The notes beneath the pieces were generated by a model. The model made no database searches. It worked only from the letters and a program-made list of their open reading frames with translations, and was not told where the DNA came from. Below are positions 24,403 through 33,626 of a stretch of 48,932 bases of DNA, in pieces. The stretch comes from Lentimicrobium sp. (GTDB taxonomy: Bacteria > Bacteroidota > Bacteroidia > Bacteroidales > Lentimicrobiaceae), in the NCBI GenBank assembly GCA_019429275.1, contig JAHYJC010000035.1, forward strand, positions 1 to 48,932. Reading direction: 5' to 3'. Each line of letters begins with the position of its first letter. Position 1 is the stretch's first letter. Position numbers and translations under genes: made by a program.

Positions 24403-26511
24403 TCAGAATCTGAGTCTGATTTGGACTTTTATCTCCGATTTTCTGTTGCCATCAATCTCATCAAGTCCCGACCCTATCACACTTTTGTTGGCATACTGGG
24501 TAAAAGCATACCTTACCCACAGATCGAGCCGCCGGCCAAAACTGTATTTTCCCATAAGGTAAAAACGATTCCCCTTGTAGTAGTAAGAAGGTATGGAGAA
24601 GGCATACAAAACATCACTTTCATATGCAAAGAGGCGCTCATTGTATGAGTCTGTGTCGAATAAAGCATACCTGGCATTCAACAGCCAGGGCTTTTCAGGA
24701 TCATTATAAATTATATCCTGATAGATCAGAAAGCCTGATCTTGATTCAAATCCAGGCATGGCCCACCAGGTTGTTTCCACCCTGCTTTTGAGGGTTATGG
24801 ATGGTGAAGGCTTAAAAATCAGATGAATCCGGGCATTCTGACGGGTTTCAGCTTCGGGGAAGTCAGTATAGCCATCGCCCCCTGATGGATTTATTTGTTT
24901 TTGCTGATAACGGTATCGGAATTGCATTTCTGTCCTTCGGTTGGGATTCCAGACAAGTTGAGTTAGATACTCATTTCCCCGTGAGGGGGCATCTATCCTG
25001 AAGCGCAGCCATGAAAACCTGAAATGATCGGCGTAGGCCGAAAGGCTCCACCGGCGGGCCAATTGAGCAAACATGCCCAGGTAAAGTCCTTTTTCATTTG
25101 AATTGCGGCTCCCTTCGGCAAAAGCATTGCTAAAAAAACTTTGATAATCTTTTCCGTAGTTCCGGTATATGGCCGACAAAGCAAAACGCGGATCAGGGGT
25201 TGCGGTAGCTCCAACAATCATGGCTTTGCCCCCGTTATCGCTTCCGGCAACTTCGCCAAAAAATGTCAAAGCCCTGAGAATAGCGGCAAAGTCCATACCA
25301 TAGTTCAAAAGCTCTCTGCCCCTGAAATCGAACTTGTTATAGAGTGATTCATTGCGAATGAGATCGGCCCCGAGTGTGGTTTTATACGCGGTGGCTCCTA
25401 CCCTGAACATCTTTAGCCGGGTTTGAAGATTGCCCCCGTATACGGTTTGTTCAATGGCATTTTTTCCGGCAAGTTCTCTAGGTGTACGATGATAACCTGT
25501 TTCCTGCAATGAGCTGATAAACAAGGATTCGGCATTCAATGAGTCACTTCCTGAGATGTTGGCATCCACTTTTTTGTCAGAATAAAACAGGGTCAGGTCT
25601 GTATTTCTGAGTGGTGTAATGGTAACCGCAGCACCCCTCATAAACAAATTTTCGTTTACTCCGGTGTTTGGCCTTACAGGTTGTGCTATCCTCCGGTTTG
25701 AAATAGCTCCGGCTGATTTGCCGAATGCCAGGCTGCTGTACATGGTCAGTCCCTGGCCAAAGGCAAGATGGTAATCGCCTAAAGCCAAATGCTTTACAAA
25801 CTTATTTCCATTGTAATAGAAGTGAGCTGAATAAAAATCAAATCCTTTTTTCAAAGAATCGGGGCCATTCAAAAAGACCTCTCCGGGATCCTTCTCCATA
25901 GTCACTCCAAACCTGATTTTGTTGTAAAAGCTATAACCATACCTGACATACAGACGCTCAGGCCCTCCGAGATATCTGCTGTTTGGTTTAACAGCCAATG
26001 CAGAGTCGGTGATGGGAGAATATCCTTTGGACTGCTCCAATACCTGTTGGTAGCGGGTAATCACCTGGTGGCGGCCGTATCGCGAAAGATTTTTCAGGTT
26101 AATTTTAGCTCCCACCTGTTCTAATTCAAAGGTTATAAAAGGCCGTAAAGCAATTGCCAGGGTTGAGTCAAATCCCTCAACCATTCCCAGCTCATAAACA
26201 CTGGTTAGTTCTCCGTATTTTTGAATATAATTTGTAAGATTACTGATTTGAAGATCATTGAGTTGTAGTTGCCGTAGCTGTCGTTCTGATGCTTTGTTGA
26301 GATTTATTGGCCTGACAATGTATTGAAGTAATTCATCTACCAACTCCGAAAAATCAATATCAGCATCAGCCTGACCTCCCAGTTGTTCAATTTTTTCTTC
26401 CAGATTTCCAGTGTTGACATTTTCGGGCTTGACCACCTCCTGAGCATTTAATCTCGATCCGGAGATTAAAATCAGAAATACAAATATCAGACGACGGTAG
26501 ATAAGTTTCAT
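24403..26511 (-). CDS. Helix-hairpin-helix outer-membrane barrel protein
   Basis: The protein has 702 residues with a signal peptide (MKLIYRRLIFVFLILISGSRLNAQ). Residues about 69-125 form a ComEA-like helix-hairpin-helix: INLNKASERQLRQLQL, then LTNYIQKYGELTSVYEL and VEGFD. From about 130 the sequence is a long series of amphipathic strands (GYSFYNKIRFGVTMEKD and similar) ending in KVQIRLRF, an outer-membrane barrel C-terminus. HHH units of this kind bind DNA non-specifically, so a DNA-contacting barrel is plausible; no experimental role is known to me. The gene follows the PorV-like gene by 12 bp on the same strand, suggesting one transcript. Confidence 0.82.
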   Translation of the reverse strand: MKLIYRRLIFVFLILISGSRLNAQEVVKPENVNTGNLEEKIEQLGGQADADIDFSELVDELLQYIVRPINLNKASERQLRQLQLNDLQISNLTNYIQKYGELTSVYELGMVEGFDSTLAIALRPFITFELEQVGAKINLKNLSRYGRHQVITRYQQVLEQSKGYSPITDSALAVKPNSRYLGGPERLYVRYGYSFYNKIRFGVTMEKDPGEVFLNGPDSLKKGFDFYSAHFYYNGNKFVKHLALGDYHLAFGQGLTMYSSLAFGKSAGAISNRRIAQPVRPNTGVNENLFMRGAAVTITPLRNTDLTLFYSDKKVDANISGSDSLNAESLFISSLQETGYHRTPRELAGKNAIEQTVYGGNLQTRLKMFRVGATAYKTTLGADLIRNESLYNKFDFRGRELLNYGMDFAAILRALTFFGEVAGSDNGGKAMIVGATATPDPRFALSAIYRNYGKDYQSFFSNAFAEGSRNSNEKGLYLGMFAQLARRWSLSAYADHFRFSWLRFRIDAPSRGNEYLTQLVWNPNRRTEMQFRYRYQQKQINPSGGDGYTDFPEAETRQNARIHLIFKPSPSITLKSRVETTWWAMPGFESRSGFLIYQDIIYNDPEKPWLLNARYALFDTDSYNERLFAYESDVLYAFSIPSYYYKGNRFYLMGKYSFGRRLDLWVRYAFTQYANKSVIGSGLDEIDGNRKSEIKVQIRLRF

Positions 26512-26523
26512 ATTGCCTTACGG

Positions 26524-27345
26524 TTAAAACTTATAATTGAGTGAAGCCTGAGGTGAAAATCCCAGCACATAATGATAGGATGAGCTGATATCAATATTAA
26601 AATTACCCATAAAAATACCTACTCCGAATGAATTGGAGGCCGGATTGGTAGAAATTCCTCCCCTTACATGAATTTGAGGAATCAGTTTATATTCAACTCC
26701 TGCTTTAATATTGGCAGTATGATTGATGTCCTTTTCGGTTTCAGCAGTGATAATAATATTCTCAGAAATATCATAAGTTGTTCCGAATCTGAAAATTACA
26801 GGTGCCCGCTCATCGTTAAATTCAGATAGTTTTGCCTGAATCGGATTATAAACATGCACACCGATTGCAAGTTGAGAGGTAACATTAGCCAGCAAGCCGG
26901 CTTCAAAGGTTATAAAATTCCGGTTTCCATAACTTTCGGCCAGTCGGGCCATGTTATAATCGAGTTGTAAGCCAAAAGCGATATATTTTCCAAACCCGCG
27001 GGCATATGCAAGACCGATTTTACTCTCATTATAAGCCTGATATCCAAAATGGCTGAAGCTCAGCGCAACGGTTCCCTGGTTTAAAGGAAGAGCAAAAACT
27101 CCTGCTTTATAGCCAAGATCTTTCAGCAGAAACCTGTTTTCGTAATATACTCCGGCCACAGGTACTGTCAGTCTGGCCAATCCAGCCTGATTATTAAAAG
27201 CAGACCACACATCGCTTAGGGCAACAGAAGAAGTACCCATGGCTGCCGAACGGGCTCCTGAAGGCCTGTTCTCGCCTCCGGCAAATGATTCCCGGCTAAA
27301 TATGAAAAATAGAAATGTTAAGGCAAAAAGATAATGTTTGCTCAT
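26524..27345 (-). CDS. PorV/PorQ-like outer-membrane protein
   Basis: The protein has 273 residues with a signal peptide ending near ESFAG. The first mature section, GENRPSGARSAAMGTSSVALSD followed by AFNNQAGLA, is the classic start of the PorV/PorQ/FadL-like barrel family in Bacteroidota (the usual NPAGL appears as NQAGL). Strand-rich sequence continues to the end (SPQASLNYKF). PorV itself shuttles T9SS cargo; this shorter relative could do something similar or be a plain porin. It is encoded upstream of, and probably with, the HHH-barrel gene. The cytoplasmic side has no domain, so it acts in the outer membrane. Confidence 0.75.
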   Translation of the reverse strand: MSKHYLFALTFLFFIFSRESFAGGENRPSGARSAAMGTSSVALSDVWSAFNNQAGLARLTVPVAGVYYENRFLLKDLGYKAGVFALPLNQGTVALSFSHFGYQAYNESKIGLAYARGFGKYIAFGLQLDYNMARLAESYGNRNFITFEAGLLANVTSQLAIGVHVYNPIQAKLSEFNDERAPVIFRFGTTYDISENIIITAETEKDINHTANIKAGVEYKLIPQIHVRGGISTNPASNSFGVGIFMGNFNIDISSSYHYVLGFSPQASLNYKF

Positions 27346-27591
27346 TTTTTAAGATTCTTTGTGTATCAAAAATTCGAATGAAACCATAAATTTGTGCTTT
27401 GTTCGGTCTGATGCGAATGGTTTTTTGCCGGGGTAAATATAGCAGTTTCTGTTTGAAGTAAGAAATCAAACAGACAATGCGACTCAAAAAGGTATTTCAG
27501 GCAAAGTTGCTTATTATACCGATAAAAACGAACCAAATATTTTCAAACATTGATCATTTTAAACCGATTTTTGTTAATCTAAAAAATAAAA

Positions 27592-28248
27592 ATGAAAGAG
27601 ATACTGAATTTTCTGGAATTGCTGGAAAGCAACAACAACAAAGAATGGTTTAACGCCAATAAAGTCCTTTACCAGGAAGCCCGCAAAAAATTCGAAACAG
27701 TAATTTCTGCAGTTATCGGGTCTGTTTCAGCTTTTGATAACACGCTGGGGTTGCCTTCAGCCAAAGAAACGATTTTTCGGATTTATAGAGATGTGAGGTT
27801 CGCGAAAGATAAAACGCCCTATAAAACAAACATGGGTGCTTTTATTTCTTCGGGAGGAAGAAAAGGTTCCAAAGCCGGATATTATTTTCATATTGAACCT
27901 GGTAAATCATTTGTTGGAGGGGGAATTTATATGCCTGAAACAGATCAACTCAAAAAAATAAGGCAGGAAATATATTTCAATGCAAATGAATTCAAAGCCA
28001 TCATTTCAGATAAAAAATTCAAAGCAGTTTTTGGATCCCTGAGCACCTGGGATAAATTAAAAAGACCTCCAAAAGACTATCCGGCAGATTTTCCTGAAAT
28101 AGAACTGCTGATGTATAAAAGCTATGTAGTTGTCAACTATTTGAAAGATAAAGAGGTAGAATCGGAAGATTTTTTTGAAAAAGCAGTCGGGATTTGCAAA
28201 ACCCTGAAACCCATGAATGATTTCCTGAACAGGGCGGTTGAGAATTAA
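27592..28248 (+). CDS. DUF2461 family protein
   Basis: The protein has 218 residues, is cytoplasmic and matches the DUF2461/TIGR02453 length. Family phrases are clear: FLELLESNNNKEWFNANK at the start, then FRIYRDVRFAKDKTPYKTN, and YYFHIEPGKSFVGGGIYMP. Members bind something unknown; the conserved RDxRFxKDKxPYKT block looks like a ligand or nucleotide site. No operon partner is visible: the upstream gene is divergent and the downstream gene is 202 bp away with its own operator-like site. The start at the ATG 27592 fits the family N-terminus. Confidence 0.9.
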   Translation: MKEILNFLELLESNNNKEWFNANKVLYQEARKKFETVISAVIGSVSAFDNTLGLPSAKETIFRIYRDVRFAKDKTPYKTNMGAFISSGGRKGSKAGYYFHIEPGKSFVGGGIYMPETDQLKKIRQEIYFNANEFKAIISDKKFKAVFGSLSTWDKLKRPPKDYPADFPEIELLMYKSYVVVNYLKDKEVESEDFFEKAVGICKTLKPMNDFLNRAVEN

Positions 28249-28249
28249 T

Positions 28250-28289
28250 TAAAAAAAACAGCAAAGAGTGCTGCTGTCTCTTATGCTGT
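28250..28289 (-). terminator. Terminator-like hairpin in minus orientation
   Basis: ACAGCA (28258-28263) pairs with TGCTGT (28284-28289) and AGAG (28265-28268) with CTCT (28278-28281). The A8 run at 28250-28257 would be a T-run on the minus strand, but no minus-strand gene lies upstream. Read on the plus strand it lacks a T-run. It may stop antisense transcription. Confidence 0.4.
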
Positions 28290-28383
28290 TCCGGATACTA
28301 CTTTAGCTTAATGTGGGATAAATGTACGACAGATTTTGTAAAATTGTTTTACTTTAACTCAATTTTAAGCTAAATTTAATTTG

Positions 28384-28402
28384 GTAGGTTAGCCTAACCG
28401 AT
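28384..28402 (+). promoter_or_regulatory. DtxR/IdeR-like operator upstream of the DUF454 gene
   Basis: The core GGTTAGCCTAACC (28387-28399) is a perfect 13-bp odd palindrome. Against the DtxR/IdeR consensus TWAGGTTAGSCTAACCTWA it matches 16 of 19 positions. It ends 48 bp before the DUF454 start codon, where a bound repressor would block the promoter. This implies control by iron or manganese. Confidence 0.6.
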
Positions 28403-28450
28403 CAAATCAATTGAGATCAATTGCCCATTTTTGCATTTCAAAAATTTTAA

Positions 28451-28870
28451 ATGACTAGAAAAAATAAAAAACAACATCCTGAAAGTGAACACAGACCTTT
28501 TATCAGACTATTACTTTTAATTGCCGGGTCAGTATCTGCATTGCTTGGTTTCATAGGTATTTTTTTACCTCTGTTGCCAACTACCCCTTTTCTCTTACTT
28601 TCTTCCTGGTGTTTTGTCCGTTCTTCCGACAAAATGAACTCTTGGCTGATGCACAACCGGTTGATGGGTCCTTACATCTCGAATTATAAATCAGGGAAAG
28701 GAATTACTTTGAGAAACAAAGCATATAGTTTGATTTTCCTATATGTAACTTTGAGCATTTCGTTCATATATTCACCTGCTTATTGGTGGCTCAGGATTGG
28801 TCTTGGAATTATTGCCATTGCTGTTTCAATACATATTCTCAAATTCAAAACATTAAAAAGGGAGTCCTGA
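28451..28870 (+). CDS. DUF454 (YbaN-like) inner-membrane protein
   Basis: The protein has 139 residues. Three or four hydrophobic helices are visible: LLLLIAGSVSALLGFIGIFLP, then TTPFLLLSSWCFVRSS and two near the C-terminus. The motif GIFLPLLPTTPFLLLSSWCFVRSS is diagnostic of DUF454/YbaN, followed by the usual short amphipathic stretch NSWLMHNRLMGPYISNYKSGKG. Function is unknown; family genes occur near heme or iron transport genes in some bacteria. The operator at 28384-28402 supports metal-dependent control here. It is monocistronic, with no gene on the same transcript for 270 bp downstream. Confidence 0.88.
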   Translation: MTRKNKKQHPESEHRPFIRLLLLIAGSVSALLGFIGIFLPLLPTTPFLLLSSWCFVRSSDKMNSWLMHNRLMGPYISNYKSGKGITLRNKAYSLIFLYVTLSISFIYSPAYWWLRIGLGIIAIAVSIHILKFKTLKRES

Positions 28871-29109
28871 AATATTTTTAGAACTCATTTTTCATAGCCG
28901 TTTCTCATATATAGCAATAATTACCAACCCTCTGAATCAGTTAAGTTCAGCTTGGCAGATGATTTACCACTCTATTACAAAAAAGCACAATTACTGATTA
29001 ATATTTAGCCGGAACAACCTAAACTACTGTAGATCAATGTACTGTATTCTTATTGAAAATTGTGGAAAAATGACTTGCCTTAGGGTGTGAGAGTTTCCAA
29101 TATCTTACT

Positions 29110-29117
29110 TAAGTTTG
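29110..29117 (+). promoter_or_regulatory. -7 element of transketolase gene
   Basis: TAAGTTTG matches TAnnTTTG. It supports a start codon at 29143 rather than the in-frame TTG at 29122, which would lie at the transcription start. Confidence 0.45.
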
Positions 29118-29142
29118 CGATTTGGCAAAAAATCAAATAGCA

Positions 29143-31221
29143 ATGCAAGACAAAATGAAAAATCTACCTGAAGAAACCGGCAAAGACCTGACTAATCTTG
29201 CTGCCGACAATATCCGGATTCTCTCTGCTGCCATGGTTGAGAAAGCAAAATCAGGACATCCCGGCGGCGCCATGGGCGGAGCAGATTTTATAAATATCCT
29301 TTTCACAGAATTTCTCAGGTATGATCCTGCTGATATGGAGTGGCATCTGCGCGACCGTTTCTTCCTCGATCCGGGACACATGTCACCCATGCTTTATTCG
29401 GTGCTTGCGCTTTCGGGAAAATACAGCATTGAAGATCTTAAAAATTTCAGGCAATGGGGAAGTTGCACTCCTGGCCACCCTGAGGTTGATAAAAAGCGTG
29501 GCATTGAAAATACCAGTGGTCCTTTAGGACAAGGCCACACCATGGCCGTGGGAGCAGCCATTGCCGAGCGCTTCCTATGCGCCCGCTTTGGGGAATGGAT
29601 GGCACATAAAACTTTTGCTTACATTTCTGATGGAGGAATTCAGGAAGAAATTTCGCAGGCAGCCGGGCGAATTGCCGGCCATCTCGGACTACACAACCTG
29701 ATCATGTTCTACGATTCAAATGACATTCAGTTATCGACCCAAACCAATGCGGTTACTTCCGAAAATACAGAGATGAAATACAAAGCCTGGGGATGGAATG
29801 TTATGACCATCGCTGGGAATGCTGCAGATGAAATCCGGCGTGCACTGTCTGTTGCAATTGCTGAGAAGGAACGACCAACCCTGATTATCGGGAAAACAAT
29901 TATGGGCAAAGGGGCAGTTAAGGAAGATGGAAGCAGTTTTGAACACAAAGTTGCAACGCATGGCATGCCCCTCGGCGAGTCGGGCGCTTCGTTTGGAAAA
30001 TCAATCGAAAATCTTGGCGGAAATCCTGATGATCCTTTTGTTATTTTTCCGGAAGTGTCAGATTTGTATGCAAAATCAGCGCAGCTCAAAGCCTCTGATG
30101 CAAAGGAAAGAAGAAACCAGGAAACTGCCTGGGCCAATTCAAATCCTGGACTTGCTGCTAAACTGAGGCAATTTTTGTCGGGCAGTCTTCCAAAACTTGA
30201 TTTTGAAGGTATTGCGCAAAAGGAAGGGGTTGCCACCCGTGCCGCTTCATCGGTTGTGCTATCTTATCTGGCACAAAATGTTGAAAACATGATTGTTTCA
30301 TCGGCCGACCTGGCGAATAGCGACAAAACCGATGGATTTCTCAAACACACAAAACAGTTCACCAGGGGCGATTTTTCGGGTGCATTTCTTCAGGCTGGTG
30401 TGAGCGAGCTGGCCATGGCAGCCATTTGCAATGGCATTGCACTGCATGGCGGAGTTTGGGCAGCTTGTGCCACTTTCTTTGTCTTCAGCGATTACATGAA
30501 GCCGGCGGTAAGACTTTCAGCCTTGATGGGTTTGCCTGTGAAATACATTTGGTCGCACGATGCCTTTAGGGTTGGCGAGGATGGCCCCACACATCAACCG
30601 GTTGAGCAGGAAGCCCAGATAAGGCTACTTGAAAACCTGAAAAATCATCATGGACAAATGAGCCTGCTCGTACTGAGACCTGCTGATGCTAACGAAACCA
30701 CATTAGCATGGAAGATGGCCATGGAAAATACCCAAACCCCAACAGCACTTATATTTTCAAGACAAAATATCAGAAACCTGCCACCAAAGAATGGATTGAG
30801 TGGTTATAAATCAGCACTCCAGGCTGAAAAAGGCGCCTACATTGTTTTTGAAAGCGACAAAAAACCCGATGTTGTTCTGGTTGCAAGCGGTTCAGAGGTT
30901 TCGACTCTGATGGACGGAGCAGCACTGTTGGTTTCTGAAAAAGGCATTAAAGTCAGGGTGGTTTCGGTTATTTCTGAAGGTTTGTTCAGACAACAGACCA
31001 AAGAATATCAGCAAAATATTATTCCTGATCATTTGCCCATTTTTGGACTTACCGCCGGATTGCCGGTTACCCTTGCCGGATTGATTGGCAAAAACGGCAA
31101 GATATGGGGCCTTGATCATTTTGGATATTCAGCACCTGCCAAAGTGCTTGACGAAAAATTCGGCTTCACAGCCCGGAATGTTTTCAACCAGGTTTTAGAA
31201 TTGTTATCTGAAAGAACGTAA
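29143..31221 (+). CDS. tkt: Transketolase
   Basis: Transketolase moves two-carbon units between sugar phosphates in the non-oxidative pentose phosphate pathway using thiamine diphosphate. The protein has 692 residues from the ATG at 29143; the ATG at 29155 (MKNLPEE) is an alternative. The full-length single-chain form is present. Motifs: KAKSGHPGGAMGGADF, GPLGQGHTMAVGAAIAERF, the ThDP/Mg site around YISDGGIQEEISQ and YDSNDIQLS, and the pyrimidine domain with HDAFRVGEDGPTHQPVEQ. The C-terminal domain (about 560-692) is present. The gene is monocistronic and converges on the M3 peptidase gene. Confidence 0.96.
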   Translation: MQDKMKNLPEETGKDLTNLAADNIRILSAAMVEKAKSGHPGGAMGGADFINILFTEFLRYDPADMEWHLRDRFFLDPGHMSPMLYSVLALSGKYSIEDLKNFRQWGSCTPGHPEVDKKRGIENTSGPLGQGHTMAVGAAIAERFLCARFGEWMAHKTFAYISDGGIQEEISQAAGRIAGHLGLHNLIMFYDSNDIQLSTQTNAVTSENTEMKYKAWGWNVMTIAGNAADEIRRALSVAIAEKERPTLIIGKTIMGKGAVKEDGSSFEHKVATHGMPLGESGASFGKSIENLGGNPDDPFVIFPEVSDLYAKSAQLKASDAKERRNQETAWANSNPGLAAKLRQFLSGSLPKLDFEGIAQKEGVATRAASSVVLSYLAQNVENMIVSSADLANSDKTDGFLKHTKQFTRGDFSGAFLQAGVSELAMAAICNGIALHGGVWAACATFFVFSDYMKPAVRLSALMGLPVKYIWSHDAFRVGEDGPTHQPVEQEAQIRLLENLKNHHGQMSLLVLRPADANETTLAWKMAMENTQTPTALIFSRQNIRNLPPKNGLSGYKSALQAEKGAYIVFESDKKPDVVLVASGSEVSTLMDGAALLVSEKGIKVRVVSVISEGLFRQQTKEYQQNIIPDHLPIFGLTAGLPVTLAGLIGKNGKIWGLDHFGYSAPAKVLDEKFGFTARNVFNQVLELLSERT

Positions 31222-31291
31222 GATTGTCAGTTAAGACCGTAAGCAATAACCCTGAAAGGTTTTGCATCATTTATCAGGACAAATAATTAAA

Positions 31292-31318
31292 GAAGCCGGC
31301 CAAAAATGGGCCGGCTTC
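31292..31318. terminator. Strong hairpin between convergent tkt and M3 peptidase genes
   Basis: A perfect 10-bp stem, GAAGCCGGCC/GGCCGGCTTC, has a 7-nt loop. The A/T-rich left flank gives a T-rich tail mainly for the minus strand (M3 peptidase gene). Confidence 0.75.
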
Positions 31319-31350
31319 CTGTATTATGAAAACTTCCTGTTAATTAAAAA

Positions 31351-33471
31351 TTATCCTTCAAGCAATCCCCTTCGTTTGAGCAAAGGTTTAATATCGGGAT
31401 CAGCACCTCTGAATTTCCTGTACAATACCATTGGATCTTCGGTACCACCGCGCTCCAGAATATTTTTGCGGAAAGCAGTTGCAGTTTCGGGATCAAACAA
31501 TCCATTCTCTTTGAAAGCTTCAAATGCATCTGCATCTAGAATGGCAGCCCAAATGTAACTGTAGTAACCCGAGGAATAACCTCCGCTAAAGATATGATTG
31601 AAATAGGTGCTGCGATAACGTGATGTAATTTCAGGAATCAGTCCGGCAGCCTTAAGTGTTTGGTCTTCAAAACTACTGACATTATCAATATTGAAATTTG
31701 AAAGGTTATGATAACCCATATCAAGGAATGATGCGGCCAGATATTCCACGGTTGCAAAGCCCTGATTAAAGTAAGCACTTTTCTGCAATTTATCGATCAA
31801 CTCCTGGGGAATAACCTCTCCGGTTTCATAATGTTTTGCATAAAGTTTCAATACTTCAGGTTCTGCAGCCCAGTTTTCCATAATCTGCGAAGGCAGCTCA
31901 ACAAAATCACGGGATACCGAGGTTCCGGACAGGCTATAATATGTTGAATTGGAAAGTAAACCATGAAGTGCATGACCAAATTCATGAAAGAATGTGCTGG
32001 TTTCGTCAAAAGTCAGCAGCGAAGGCTGATTGGCAGTTGGTTTAGAGAAGTTACAAACTGTAGTAATCACTGGCCTTATATTTTCGCCGTCTTTGTTTAC
32101 ATATTGTTTTCTGTAGCTGTTCATCCATGCACCACCACGTTTGCTCTCGCGGGGATGAAAATCCATAAACAGCACGCCTACATGATCGCCATTGGCTTCT
32201 TTCACCTCATAGGCAGTGGCTTCAGGATGGTAAACCGGAATATCTTTCCGTTCAGTAAAAGTTAATCCATAAAGGTTATTACAAACAGTAAAAACGCCCT
32301 GTTTTACATTCTCAAGAGAAAAGTAAGGCTTAAGTTGCTCATCATCAAGGTTATACATTTCCTTCCGAAGTTTTTCTGCATAATAACTCCAATCCCAGGG
32401 CTGAAGTTTGAAATTTCCGCCTTCGTTATTGATGATGGCCTGTAGCTCTTTTACTTCGGTATTGGCACGCTTCAGGGCGGGAGTCCATAATTGCTGCAGC
32501 AAATCATTAACATTGGCCGTATTCTTAGCCATGTTTTTATCGAGAATAAAAGCAGCATGCGTATCATAACCGAGCAGGTTTGCACGTTCAAGCCTTAAGG
32601 CAGTAATTTTCAGTATATTATCTTTGTTGTCAAATTCATCATTGTTATTGCCACGGTTTATGTAAGCATTGTAAATCTTCTCACGAAGTTCACGTTTGGC
32701 AGAATACTGAAGGAAAGGCATAATGCTTGGATTATGCAGTGTATAAACCCATTTTCCTTCCATTCCTGCGGCCTTTGCTGTTTCTGCACCCTGATCAATC
32801 AAACCCTGCGTCAATCCTTCGAGATCTGCTTCATTGTCAATGACCAATTTAAATGCATTGTTCTCAGCAAGTACATTTTCGCCAAACTTCAGGGTAAGCA
32901 GCGATAACTCCTGATTAATTTCCCTGAACCTTACCTGACTTGCACTGTCAAGATCAGCGCCTCCCCGAACAAAATCTCTGTAAGTATCTTCAAGCAATTT
33001 CATTTGCTCACCGTTAAGATTCATTGAAGCCCGGCTATTGTAAACTGTTTTTACCCTTTCAAAAAGATTGGGGTTAAGGTTTATATTGTCGGAATGAGCT
33101 GAAAGTTTTGGGGCAATTTCTTTTGCAATTGTCTGAATTTCGCTGCTGATATTGGAAGAGTTATAGTTGTTGAACACTCCTGTTACTTTACGAATCAGTT
33201 CTCCGCTGTAGTCGAGCGCTGCAATTGTATTTTCAAAATCAGGAGCAGCTTCGCTGCTGATGATTGCCTCAATTTCTGCTGTCTGCTCTTTTATTCCTTT
33301 TTCAACAGCAGGAATAAAATGATCATTGGTGATGAGATTGAATGGCGGAACACCGAAGGGTGTATCATACTCAGTATAGAAAGGATTCTCGGAAGTAGTA
33401 CTTTTTTTACCTCCACTGCTGCAGGCTGAAAACATAATGGCTGCCATTAAGATTAAGGTTAATTTTTTCAT
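31351..33471 (-). CDS. dcp: M3 family peptidyl-dipeptidase, lipoprotein
   Basis: This zinc metallopeptidase of 706 residues is of the thimet/Dcp type. A lipoprotein signal ends at Cys17 (AIMFSAC), so the enzyme is anchored and faces the periplasm, unlike cytoplasmic E. coli Dcp. The zinc motif HEFGH is at 496-500, with the third ligand in the following GTSVSRDFVELPSQIMENW block. The Dcp-like C-terminal part GGYSSGYYSYIWAAILDADAF is intact. These enzymes trim dipeptides from the C-terminus of peptides. The gene is monocistronic with a -7 element (CAAAAATA on the plus strand, 33500-33507). With the POT transporter it fits peptide use. Confidence 0.93.
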   Translation of the reverse strand: MKKLTLILMAAIMFSACSSGGKKSTTSENPFYTEYDTPFGVPPFNLITNDHFIPAVEKGIKEQTAEIEAIISSEAAPDFENTIAALDYSGELIRKVTGVFNNYNSSNISSEIQTIAKEIAPKLSAHSDNINLNPNLFERVKTVYNSRASMNLNGEQMKLLEDTYRDFVRGGADLDSASQVRFREINQELSLLTLKFGENVLAENNAFKLVIDNEADLEGLTQGLIDQGAETAKAAGMEGKWVYTLHNPSIMPFLQYSAKRELREKIYNAYINRGNNNDEFDNKDNILKITALRLERANLLGYDTHAAFILDKNMAKNTANVNDLLQQLWTPALKRANTEVKELQAIINNEGGNFKLQPWDWSYYAEKLRKEMYNLDDEQLKPYFSLENVKQGVFTVCNNLYGLTFTERKDIPVYHPEATAYEVKEANGDHVGVLFMDFHPRESKRGGAWMNSYRKQYVNKDGENIRPVITTVCNFSKPTANQPSLLTFDETSTFFHEFGHALHGLLSNSTYYSLSGTSVSRDFVELPSQIMENWAAEPEVLKLYAKHYETGEVIPQELIDKLQKSAYFNQGFATVEYLAASFLDMGYHNLSNFNIDNVSSFEDQTLKAAGLIPEITSRYRSTYFNHIFSGGYSSGYYSYIWAAILDADAFEAFKENGLFDPETATAFRKNILERGGTEDPMVLYRKFRGADPDIKPLLKRRGLLEG

Positions 33472-33582
33472 ATGAATTAAATAAAGTTTTGCTTTCCGGC
33501 AAAAATAGCAATTTTCGTTTACAGGGATGGTAATTATTAATCAATCACAAAACATCTGCCCTATGATCTCATTCTAAAGAAA

Positions 33583-33605
33583 AGGCCCTGCAACCTGCAG
33601 AGCCT
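33583..33605 (-). terminator. Rho-independent terminator of the E1 gene
   Basis: AGGC/GCCT and CTGCA/TGCAG stems are separated by one mismatch, with an ACC loop. On the minus strand TTTTCTTT follows. Confidence 0.75.
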
Positions 33606-33626
33606 GAAGTCATATGTGAATCATTT

